Assembly (NCBI GenBank): GCA_016212345.1
Contig: JACRGM010000006.1
Location: 1-8,619 of the forward strand
Length of the DNA stretch: 8,619 nucleotides
Reading direction: 5' to 3'
Source of the DNA: Nitrospinota bacterium
GTDB taxonomy: Bacteria; Nitrospinota; Nitrospinia; SZUA-224
Below the pieces are notes generated by a model, which saw only the letters and a list, made by a program, of their open reading frames with translations, ran no database searches and had not been told where the DNA came from. The position numbers and the translations under genes were made by a program. Below, piece after piece: positions 1 through 5,969 of the stretch. Each line of letters begins with the position of its first letter. Within the stretch, counting starts at the first letter, position 1.

Positions 1-45
1 CCCCCCCTATAGTTCGGCAAACTCAGGACAGGACTTCTAAGATAC

Positions 46-67
46 TCAACTTTCGTGTTAAAGTTGA
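46..67. repeat. Short perfect hairpin downstream of hypC
   Basis: TCAACTTT (46-53) and AAAGTTGA (60-67) form a perfect 8-bp inverted repeat around a 6-nt loop. It lies about 190 bp beyond the end of hypC. Neither side has an adjoining T-run, so it does not look like a standard intrinsic terminator. It may be part of a dispersed intergenic repeat; function is unknown. Confidence 0.45.
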
Positions 68-75
68 ACTAACCC

Positions 76-250
76 TAAAAATCAAAGATTAAAGATTAAA
101 AATCAAAATGACATATAAAAATGTAAAAATCTATCTTTGGCCTTTCAAAAATAAACTTAATAATTTCAAGAGCAAAGCTATAATTTCGCCTCTTAAACTC
201 ATCTTTGAATTTTGATTTGTCATTTTGCATTTTTATTTTTGATTTTTACA
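76..250. repeat. Long imperfect AT-rich inverted repeat
   Basis: Arms at about 76-113 and 218-250 are imperfect reverse complements. TAAAAATCAAA (76-86) is mirrored at 239-249, and CAAAATGACA (104-113) by TGTCATTTTG (218-227). The inner about 100 bp is AT-rich with no credible coding frame. The motif mix (runs of AAAAATCAAA and AAAATGACA) resembles intergenic repeats I recall from low-GC environmental genomes. It sits immediately downstream of hypC on the minus strand, so its transcript could fold and end or stabilise that message, but no clean G/C stem plus U-tract is present. Confidence 0.45.
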
Positions 251-254
251 TTCC

Positions 255-473
255 CTAATCCCCCATATCCTCCATATATAAAAGCCTCAATATCTCAGAG
301 GCCTCCTTCTCATCCAACCTTTGAATTGCAAAACCAGCATGGAGAATAAGATAGTCTCCTATCTCTGCCTCTTCTATAAGTTGTAGATTTATCCTTCTCT
401 TGACCTTCGCTATTTCACATATCCCTATATCTCCATCTTTGCCGATTAATTGAACAGGTATACCTAAACACAT
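255..473 (-). CDS. hypC: HypC/HybG-family [NiFe]-hydrogenase maturation chaperone
   Basis: This 72-aa protein begins MCLGIP, the family's diagnostic N-terminus. Cys2 (free after removal of Met1) is the residue that in this family contacts HypD and the hydrogenase large-subunit precursor while the Fe(CN)2CO group is built and delivered. The core GDYLILHAGFAI (about residues 39-50) matches the conserved GDYVxVHxGFA block, and a LDEKEA segment follows, as in typical members. Length fits the family (about 70-95 aa). AGAGGG lies 8-9 nt upstream of the ATG as a ribosome-binding site. No hypA, B, D, E or F and no hydrogenase structural gene is visible on either side, so it is either a detached hyp gene or its partners lie left of the window. 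It is transcribed divergently from the gene at 581. Confidence 0.93.
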   Translation of the reverse strand: MCLGIPVQLIGKDGDIGICEIAKVKRRINLQLIEEAEIGDYLILHAGFAIQRLDEKEASEILRLLYMEDMGD

Positions 474-505
474 CCTTTAAGCCCTCTGTTATCTGGAAAT
501 CTATA

Positions 506-534
506 TTGCTTTTGATTTCTATATATGCTATAAT
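506..534 (+). promoter_or_regulatory. Putative sigma-70-type extended -10 promoter for the 581-1492 gene
   Basis: TTGCTT (506-511) is separated by 17 bp from a perfect TATAAT (529-534), which is preceded by TG one base upstream (526-527), an extended -10 element. The expected transcription start is near 541, leaving a leader of about 40 nt. The -35 matches the consensus only in its first three bases; the extended -10 would compensate. Confidence 0.55.
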
Positions 535-580
535 ATATACAATTAATATAAATTACAACTATTTTACTATCTGAAGATTT

Positions 581-1492
581 ATGAATGGAAGTGTAAAGAT
601 CTACCTTTTCTTTCTATTCTTGATTATCTTGGGTCTCATCGGCTTTTTCTTCATCGACTGGGATCAGATCATCGAAAGATTCTCTCCAAATGCCACAAAA
701 AGGGAAAAAAATCTCTGGGAGGAAAGGATTAAGGGATTAGAGGAAAAAATTGATACCATTAAGAAGGAGATAGAGGCACAAAGAGTGTCTGTCCCTGAAG
801 AGAGGTTATCAAAGGTGTTTGGTGAGGGATGGAGGCATCCTTCTCAGATCGAAACAAAAGAGAACCCTTGTGAAGACTTGGAGAAAAGGATTCTCGCCTT
901 TTTTCAGTATCTGGATAAACAGGATTATATTACTTCTTATAATCTGACTGAAGGGGTTCACGGACATCTAAAAAAACTCCTCAAGATGTTATTTGAAAAT
1001 CCGCCAGTAGTTTCTGGTGAAATCGAGAGTTCGTATATCCTCTTGAAGAATATGGTTCATTTTTATAGGGTCATTGGTAAACAAAACATAGTATTATTAC
1101 AAGAGATATTATCCAAAGAAGGTGATATTATTGAGTCTACCCTAGACCTATTCTATCAATGGATAGATGTTGATAAGGGATGCGAGGGAGAGAGATTAGA
1201 TATAAATTTACCTCTAAAGGATCTTTACGAATATGCTGGTTTTTTCTTAAACACATTGGGAGGGGAGTCCTATCTTTTGAGGCAGAGATCCTCCATGCGA
1301 ACATTGATCAAATATTACTCAATTCTGATCCTGGATAAGGCAAACAATCAGAATTTGAATAGACATGGAATAGATATAAGTCATCCCATAACCTCTTTAA
1401 TAGATGAGATGGAGACCGCCAATAACCTCATCAAGAAAGGAGACTACCTACAAAGATTGCATGATCTCCAACTGAAATATCAGGTGGAGTAA
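581..1492 (+). CDS. Hypothetical membrane-anchored coiled-coil/helical protein
   Basis: I do not recognise this 303-aa protein. Residues about 7-26 form one strongly hydrophobic helix rich in Phe, Leu and Ile with only a short N-terminal leader, so it is most likely a single-pass anchor rather than a cleaved signal. Residues about 42-70 are charged and heptad-like (LWEERIKGLEEKIDTIKKEI), suggesting a short coiled coil. The rest (about 90-303) looks mostly alpha-helical and soluble, without recognisable catalytic motifs. It contains Cys at about 97 and 200, and the sequence DISHPITSLIDEM near the C-terminus. The ATG at 581 has only a weak purine stretch (GAAG, 573-576) upstream, but an extended -10 promoter about 40 nt before it supports this start. 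It converges on the MinD-like gene with a 26-bp gap. Anchoring, scaffolding or signalling are possible roles; none can be assigned. Confidence 0.8.
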   Translation: MNGSVKIYLFFLFLIILGLIGFFFIDWDQIIERFSPNATKREKNLWEERIKGLEEKIDTIKKEIEAQRVSVPEERLSKVFGEGWRHPSQIETKENPCEDLEKRILAFFQYLDKQDYITSYNLTEGVHGHLKKLLKMLFENPPVVSGEIESSYILLKNMVHFYRVIGKQNIVLLQEILSKEGDIIESTLDLFYQWIDVDKGCEGERLDINLPLKDLYEYAGFFLNTLGGESYLLRQRSSMRTLIKYYSILILDKANNQNLNRHGIDISHPITSLIDEMETANNLIKKGDYLQRLHDLQLKYQVE

Positions 1493-1518
1493 CTGTTTAT
1501 AGATAAACGATAAAGGGC

Positions 1519-2796
1519 TCAGACTGCAACAAGGTGTTTATCTTTTATAAATTCCTCGAAATCGAGTTTCTCAACATATCGGGATGAATCTGATGGGGAT
1601 ACATTCATTGTCCCTTTTAAAATGGTACCATTTTCTTTTATCTTTAGGAGACTCTCAACCACATTACTCTCTTCCTTGGATAACTTTTCGAGTCTCTTTA
1701 TCAGATTCTGCATCTCCTGTATGGGCTCAATAATATCCTCTTTTGCAACACTCTCTATATTCTTCAGACCTGCACAGTTTGATAGATATAATGATAGTTC
1801 TTTTAAGTCCTCATGAGAATAACTTGTCTTTTGCAACTCATTAATGATAAAACCTTTAAACTTTTCAAATCTTTTAGAGATTGAGATTGAGGGGGGAGGT
1901 AGCTGATCGGCCTCTTCAACCTCCTTAACCTTAACCTCTGGAATAACACCCTCCTTCTTTTGGGGGCTTATAACAGCCTTTTTCATCAGATTAAATGCCC
2001 TTTTCCAGAATCCACTAACCCCTTCTTGTACATAATATGATGGGATCGGGAGATTACAGATATGATTTGCTAGGTTTGTAATACACCTGCTGGCAGGAGA
2101 AGATGGATAGAGAGAAAGAAACAACCTCTGTTGTTTAACCGCCTCAGTCATATTCTTATCAATGAGGATATAACCAAGAGATTCTATATCGATCTTCAAG
2201 AACTTCTTGACCGTATGTGCAAGCTTCTGAAATATCTTCTTCGATTCAGCTTCAGTAGAGACCTGATTTAATAATATCTTAATATCCCCTTTGAAATTCT
2301 TGGAGACTATTACCTTAATCATGGCATAGGCATCAGTCAGAGATGTTGGCTCCGGTGTAACAATGATTATTACCTCTTCTGAGGCCAGGACAAAGGAGGT
2401 AACATTAGATGATATCCCTGCAGAGGTATCTATTAACAGGATATCAGCCTCCCCCTCCAGATTGAGGGAGTTTAGTTTACTCAACAATCTCTCCCTCTCT
2501 TCTGCGCTTAGTTCTGCTAATTGTTGAACACCTGAACTCGCAGGTATGATCTTCATCCCTCCAGGCCCATCTATGATAATATCCTTCAATTCCTTATCCC
2601 CTAGTATTACATGTTGAAGATCATATTCTGGATTAACTCCTAATAAGACATTGATATTGGCTAACCCCAGATCCGCATCAAATATATAGACCTTTTTCCC
2701 TATCTGGGTAAATGCATAAGCCAAATTTGTAGATATATTGGTCTTGCCGACCCCACCTTTTCCGCTGGTAACAGTAATTACCCTTGTCCCTGACAT
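1519..2796 (-). CDS. MinD/FlhG-like ParA-family ATPase with C-terminal extension
   Basis: This 425-aa P-loop ATPase belongs to the SIMIBI MinD/FlhG/ParA class, whose members dimerise on ATP and position cellular structures. The deviant Walker A is KGGVGKT (13-19), with signature Lys13 and catalytic Lys18. A second block, FDADLGLANI (39-48), carries Asp42. Walker B is ILLIDTSAGIS (119-129, Asp123), and TPEPTSLTDAYAMIKVI (147-163) is characteristic of FlhG/YlxH proteins. The N-terminus starts directly at the beta-1 strand and lacks the DQAxxLR motif by which FlhG activates FlhF. Residues about 259-276 (GVSGFWKRAFNLMKKAV) resemble the amphipathic membrane-targeting helix that normally ends MinD/FlhG proteins. 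Here a Pro/Lys/Glu-rich linker (277-300) and a helical domain of about 125 residues follow. AAAGGG about 7 nt before the ATG is the likely ribosome-binding site. It is the second gene of a minus-strand unit after the PilZ/cNMP protein. Family is secure; flagellar, pilus or other cargo is undetermined. Confidence 0.9.
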   Translation of the reverse strand: MSGTRVITVTSGKGGVGKTNISTNLAYAFTQIGKKVYIFDADLGLANINVLLGVNPEYDLQHVILGDKELKDIIIDGPGGMKIIPASSGVQQLAELSAEERERLLSKLNSLNLEGEADILLIDTSAGISSNVTSFVLASEEVIIIVTPEPTSLTDAYAMIKVIVSKNFKGDIKILLNQVSTEAESKKIFQKLAHTVKKFLKIDIESLGYILIDKNMTEAVKQQRLFLSLYPSSPASRCITNLANHICNLPIPSYYVQEGVSGFWKRAFNLMKKAVISPQKKEGVIPEVKVKEVEEADQLPPPSISISKRFEKFKGFIINELQKTSYSHEDLKELSLYLSNCAGLKNIESVAKEDIIEPIQEMQNLIKRLEKLSKEESNVVESLLKIKENGTILKGTMNVSPSDSSRYVEKLDFEEFIKDKHLVAV

Positions 2797-2832
2797 AAAA
2801 TCACCCTTTAAAGATTAATTTTTACAGAATAC

Positions 2833-2859
2833 CCCCCAAAACCTTCGGTCTTGGCCGGG
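2833..2859 (-). promoter_or_regulatory. Intercistronic mRNA hairpin
   Basis: Read on the minus strand, CCAAGACC-GAA-GGTTTTGG (2836-2854) pairs over all 8 bp, including one G-U wobble that would be a mismatch if read on the plus strand. GGG/CCC (2857-2859 with 2833-2835) can extend the stem past a 2-nt bulge. It lies between the stop of the 602-aa gene and the MinD-like start. No T-run follows, so it looks more like an RNA processing or stability element, or a weak attenuator, than a full terminator. Confidence 0.45.
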
Positions 2860-2869
2860 ATAATCGAAA

Positions 2870-4678
2870 TTACACAATAGCCAAGACCTTAGTATGGTTA
2901 TCTTCTATTATAATACTATATTTAACTGATTCACACCCTATCTTTTTTCTTATCCGTGCTGTATTCTCCGCTACAAATTGAAAAAAGAGATGGTCTTCCA
3001 TCCTCTCATTGGACTCATTGCAGATATCTCTTGCCTTTATATAATTTTCAAATAATCTCTCAACCTTTGATATCTCATTTTTAGGTTCTGATATCTGGGT
3101 GCTATAGAACTCATTAATATTGACATGGAGGTCCTGAACATATGGAGATCCTTTAATCTCATCACCTTTGTATTCATCTTTATAGATAATATCCTTAATG
3201 CGATGTATATCCTCTTCTGAAGATATACAGTATGTTAGCTTGTAATTGGGTAGGCCTTCCTGGAGATGAGGGGCCTCCTCCAACATATATATAGGATTAG
3301 AGATTGCGATCATCACCTTGTTATTGGATAAAGAGATAGGGACAACCGAGTATTCCTTGGAGTAATCCCGCTCCATAAGAGTGGATAATATCTTTTTGGT
3401 ACTCTTATCAATTAGTAATCCTTCCAGCTTATTAAAGGAGAGATTATATTTATTAGATATAAGACCATTAAACTGTTCTTTGGTGACAGCACCCTCTTTG
3501 AAGGATAGACCAATTTCACAATGTTTATCAAATTTCCACTGTGGCTTGGAGTACCACTGAACGATCCCTAAGGCATTCACAATCCCCATGTTGTAGGGAA
3601 GATTTATCTCTACCTTTGCATTAGAACCCTTTATCTTGTCTGAATCTTTCAGTAATTGTTGGGTATCCGTCGTTAACCTTACCCCATCTAGAGAGATATC
3701 CTGAACAATACTATGAATCGATTTTGATAGATCATAGTTCCCATTTCCATTAGGAAGGGAAAATTTTGCATCCATGGAGATAAACAATCTGGGAGATAGC
3801 CTTCTTTGAATCCCTGCCGCCTTCATCTTCTTCGCTATCTCATTTAAACGAATCTCACAGTAATGATTTATAATATCCTTAATCATAGGATACTTGTCAC
3901 TATATCTTTCAAGATCAGTTCTCTTGAGCTCTAATATCTCAGAATCCTCTACGGTCATAACTGATGCTATACGGGGTCTACCAGTCAGGAAAGCTATCTC
4001 TCCAAAAAAGTCATCCTCCTTTAAGGTAGCTAGTACTATCTCTTGATTATTTGTATCATTAATAACGACCTTCACCCTCCCCGAACTTATGACATAGAAT
4101 GAGTTGGTATACTCACCTTCTTTTATAATAATGGAGCCATTAGGAAATTTGTGAAGAATCATCTTCTTTATCATCTCGGAAAATTCAGAAGGGGTTAAAC
4201 TGAAGAATATCGGAAATGAAGAGCGTACTTTCTCCTTATCTATACGAAGGAGAGATCTATCCTTAACCGAGATCCCCAATCCATGTTTAGAGTAGAATTC
4301 AGATAGATCCCTACGGAGATCCTCAATCTGTTCCTTGGTCCTCTTTTCATCATTTAATCCATATTTGGTGTAGAGTTCAGAGAGTTCTTTATATATACCT
4401 TCTTTTGATGGATCAAGGCTTACAATAGTCTTATTAATAGCAATGGCCTTTGTCAAAAAACCGTTATTGGCTAAGACAGTTGATACATATATATATTCAT
4501 CTATGGCTGTCTCAATTGCACCTTCCTTGACATATAGATCACCTAATTTTAGCCTGAGCTTTAAATTCTTAGGCTCTAACTCTATAAGCTTTTTTAATTC
4601 TATAATAGCCTTATCCCAGTAACTCCATCTGCAATACTTTTCAAAATTTTCCTGTATCTGAATTCTATTCTTGTCCAT
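2870..4678 (-). CDS. TPR / cyclic-nucleotide-binding / PilZ / GspE-N (MshEN) multidomain signalling protein
   Basis: This 602-aa predicted cytosolic regulator has no enzyme domain I can see. Residues about 8-105 hold TPR-like helical repeats (KLIELEPKNLKLRLKLGDLY is typical). Residues about 158-273 are a CRP-type cyclic-nucleotide-binding domain with a phosphate-binding cassette FGEIAFLTGRPRIASV (225-240) that keeps Glu227 and Arg236. Residues about 290-396 are a PilZ domain with both c-di-GMP motifs intact: RxxxR (Arg293, Arg297) and DxSxxG as DISLDG (327-332). Residues about 400-510 resemble the N-terminal domain of GspE/PilB/MshE ATPases (LSTLMERDYSKEYSVVPISL, then VMIAISNP), another fold known to bind c-di-GMP in some proteins. 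The last about 85 residues, ending VKYSIIIEDNHTKVLAIV, recall the myxobacterial MXAN_5187 C-terminal domain; this is from memory and less certain. There is only a weak AGG before the ATG. It is the first gene of the unit with the MinD-like ATPase, suggesting second-messenger control of a surface or motility machine. Confidence 0.88.
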   Translation of the reverse strand: MDKNRIQIQENFEKYCRWSYWDKAIIELKKLIELEPKNLKLRLKLGDLYVKEGAIETAIDEYIYVSTVLANNGFLTKAIAINKTIVSLDPSKEGIYKELSELYTKYGLNDEKRTKEQIEDLRRDLSEFYSKHGLGISVKDRSLLRIDKEKVRSSFPIFFSLTPSEFSEMIKKMILHKFPNGSIIIKEGEYTNSFYVISSGRVKVVINDTNNQEIVLATLKEDDFFGEIAFLTGRPRIASVMTVEDSEILELKRTDLERYSDKYPMIKDIINHYCEIRLNEIAKKMKAAGIQRRLSPRLFISMDAKFSLPNGNGNYDLSKSIHSIVQDISLDGVRLTTDTQQLLKDSDKIKGSNAKVEINLPYNMGIVNALGIVQWYSKPQWKFDKHCEIGLSFKEGAVTKEQFNGLISNKYNLSFNKLEGLLIDKSTKKILSTLMERDYSKEYSVVPISLSNNKVMIAISNPIYMLEEAPHLQEGLPNYKLTYCISSEEDIHRIKDIIYKDEYKGDEIKGSPYVQDLHVNINEFYSTQISEPKNEISKVERLFENYIKARDICNESNERMEDHLFFQFVAENTARIRKKIGCESVKYSIIIEDNHTKVLAIV

Positions 4679-4710
4679 ATAATAAAACCTATTTGGAAGT
4701 TAACAATTAA

Positions 4711-4740
4711 ATTATACAAAAAGATACAAAAGGATTACAA
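4711..4740 (-). promoter_or_regulatory. Putative promoter for the 602-aa signalling protein unit
   Basis: On the minus strand, TTGTAA (complement of 4735-4740, four of six consensus matches) precedes a perfect TATAAT (complement of 4711-4716) by 18 bp. The predicted start near 4704 leaves a leader of about 25 nt before the ATG at 4678. The surroundings are so AT-rich that chance matches are likely, hence moderate confidence. Confidence 0.4.
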
Positions 4741-4780
4741 GATAAAATATAATATAAAGTTATATAATGTCAAGATACAT

Positions 4781-4802
4781 AATCATTCATCAATCATTCA
4801 TC
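4781..4802. repeat. Perfect 11-bp tandem duplication
   Basis: AATCATTCATC occurs twice back to back (4781-4791 and 4792-4802). It lies about 70-90 bp upstream of the predicted minus-strand promoter. It could be a pair of binding sites one helical turn apart, or simply replication slippage. Confidence 0.6.
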
Positions 4803-4880
4803 TATTAAAATCATCTCTTGAAATTTTTATAACTTATTGAAATATAAGTAAAAAATTTAATTATGCATATATGATGTAAA

Positions 4881-4914
4881 TATAGTATACTTAAATTTTA
4901 AAAAAAATACTATA
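4881..4914. repeat. AT-rich inverted repeat, possible operator
   Basis: TATAGTAT (4881-4888) and ATACTATA (4907-4914) are perfect 8-bp inverted copies separated by 18 bp that themselves include a near-palindrome (TTAAATTTTAA). Position upstream of trxB would suit a dimeric regulator site, but base composition makes chance occurrence quite possible. Confidence 0.3.
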
Positions 4915-4953
4915 CAATATTTCTCAGAGGGAGAGAAATTTAATCACACCCCC

Positions 4954-4998
4954 ACCCAGCCTCCCCCCTCAAGGGGGAGGTGGGGTATTGAGGGGGGA
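4954..4998 (+). promoter_or_regulatory. G/C-rich element with two mutually exclusive hairpins upstream of trxB
   Basis: Stem A pairs CCTCCCCC (4960-4967) with GGGGGAGG (4973-4980) around loop CTCAA, and extends by a G-U pair, one mismatch and ACCC/GGGT (4954-4957 with 4983-4986). Stem B pairs TCCCCCCTCAA (4962-4972) with TTGAGGGGGGA (4988-4998), a perfect 11-bp stem with a 15-nt loop. Both use the same C-tract, so only one can form at a time. The element ends 17 nt before the trxB ribosome-binding site. Two readings are possible: a leader RNA switch or attenuator, or a dispersed intergenic palindrome of the CCTCCCCC...GGGGGAGG kind. TCAGAGG occurs on both sides (4924-4930 and 5002-5008), which fits an inserted element but is weak. 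Confidence 0.5.
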
Positions 4999-5030
4999 TT
5001 TTCAGAGGAAGAATCAAGGGGAGAAGAATA

Positions 5031-5969
5031 ATGGTAAGGAATATTATTATTATCGGATCTGGTCCTGCTGGACTTACAGCGGCTATCTATGCCTCCAGGG
5101 CTAATTTAAATCCATTAGTGGTAGAAGGCTCTCAGCCAGGGGGTCAGCTTACTATTACTACTCAGGTAGAGAATTATCCTGGCTTCCCTGATGGTATTAT
5201 GGGACCACAACTGATGATGGATATGAAGAGGCAGGCAGAGCGTCTTGGCACGGAATTTGTAAATGGGGATGTGATATCTGTGAATCTCTCAAAGAGGCCT
5301 TTTGTAATCCTTGTTGGGGAAGAGAATAATAGATACGAGGCAAGGGCATTGATAATTGCCGTAGGTGCATCTGCTAGGCTTCTCAATCTTGAATCAGAGA
5401 GGAGATTGATGGGAAAAGGGGTCTCTGTCTGTGCAACATGTGATGGGTTCTTCTTCAAAGGGCAGGAGGTCATGGTAATAGGAGGGGGAGATACTGCACT
5501 GGAGGAGGCAATATTATTGACTAAGTTTGCCAGAAAGGTGACAGTTATACATAGGAGGGATAGGTTAAGGGCTACAAAGGCCCTTCAGGATAAGGCATTT
5601 AAGAATGAAAAGATGGATTTTATCTGGAATTCTGTGGTAGAAGATATACTTGGGGTAGAAGAGGATAAGGTTACAGGTATAAGGCTAAGAAATGTCGAGA
5701 CATTAGAGATCACGGAGAAGGGCTGTGACGGCGTTTTTATTGCTATTGGTCATACTCCAAATACAAGACTGTTTAATGGTCAGATAGAACTAGATGATAA
5801 GGGTTACATTATTACCAGAGATGGTATGAAAACTAGTGTCCCTGGGGTATTCGCAGCAGGGGATGTTCAGGATCATGTATATAGACAAGCTGTTACAGCA
5901 GCGGGGACAGGTTGTATGGCAGCTATAGATGCCGAGAGGTTCATAGAGAGTGAATCTATTTACTTATGA
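5031..5969 (+). CDS. trxB: Thioredoxin-disulfide reductase
   Basis: This 312-aa cytosolic flavoprotein should use NADPH to reduce oxidised thioredoxin through bound FAD and a redox-active disulfide. The FAD site GSGPAG is at 9-14, with the second FAD strand around Val30-Glu32. The active-site CATC disulfide is at Cys134/Cys137 followed by Asp138, the standard low-molecular-weight TrxB arrangement. The NADPH fold is GGGDTALEEA (151-160), with HRRDRLRA (174-181) supplying the arginines that bind the 2'-phosphate. GVFAAGDV near residues 270-277 closes the FAD site. Length equals the usual family length. AAGGGGAG, 7 nt before the ATG, is a strong ribosome-binding site. The stop overlaps the next gene's start (ATGA, 5966-5969), implying translational coupling with the carbamoyltransferase, an unusual partner. 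Arginine codons are almost all AGG/AGA (about 20 of 21 by hand count). Confidence 0.96.
   Translation: MVRNIIIIGSGPAGLTAAIYASRANLNPLVVEGSQPGGQLTITTQVENYPGFPDGIMGPQLMMDMKRQAERLGTEFVNGDVISVNLSKRPFVILVGEENNRYEARALIIAVGASARLLNLESERRLMGKGVSVCATCDGFFFKGQEVMVIGGGDTALEEAILLTKFARKVTVIHRRDRLRATKALQDKAFKNEKMDFIWNSVVEDILGVEEDKVTGIRLRNVETLEITEKGCDGVFIAIGHTPNTRLFNGQIELDDKGYIITRDGMKTSVPGVFAAGDVQDHVYRQAVTAAGTGCMAAIDAERFIESESIYL

Larger units (their letters stand above)
4679..5030. other. AT-rich divergent intergenic region
   Basis: This 352-bp gap separates the minus-strand signalling unit from the plus-strand trxB operon. Positions 4679-4920 are extremely AT-rich and contain a minus-strand promoter, an 11-bp tandem repeat and an inverted repeat. 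Positions 4948-4998 switch abruptly to G/C-rich palindromic sequence, followed by the trxB ribosome-binding site AAGGGGAG (5016-5023). Several weak TATA-like hexamers on the plus strand could serve trxB, but none has a convincing -35 at the right distance, so I assign no plus-strand promoter. No coding frame is credible here. Confidence 0.7.

Noticed and set aside
1495..1508. GTTTAT-AG-ATAAAC palindrome between convergent genes as a bidirectional terminator
   Set aside because: The stem is short and AT-only, the loop is too small and there is no T-run; too weak to call a terminator.
1622..1816. Plus-strand open frame of 64 codons
   Set aside because: It lies wholly inside the MinD-like gene on the opposite strand, in its extension region; the product has no recognisable features and no ribosome-binding site.
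1887..1899. A 13-mer (TTGAGGGGGGAGG) in the MinD-like linker coding region that is the exact reverse complement of 4960-4972
   Set aside because: Tempting as a repeat inserted in a gene, but one 13-mer match among all position pairs in a window of this size is about what chance gives, and it simply encodes a Pro-rich linker (PPPS).
1519..2796. Naming the ATPase flhG or minD outright
   Set aside because: FlhG-like motifs are present, but the FlhF-interaction motif is missing, the C-terminus is extended, and neither flhF/flagellar genes nor minC/minE are in the window.
5174..5473. Minus-strand open frame of 99 codons
   Set aside because: It is antisense to the conserved FAD and CATC region of trxB; the residues are explained by trxB codons read backwards.
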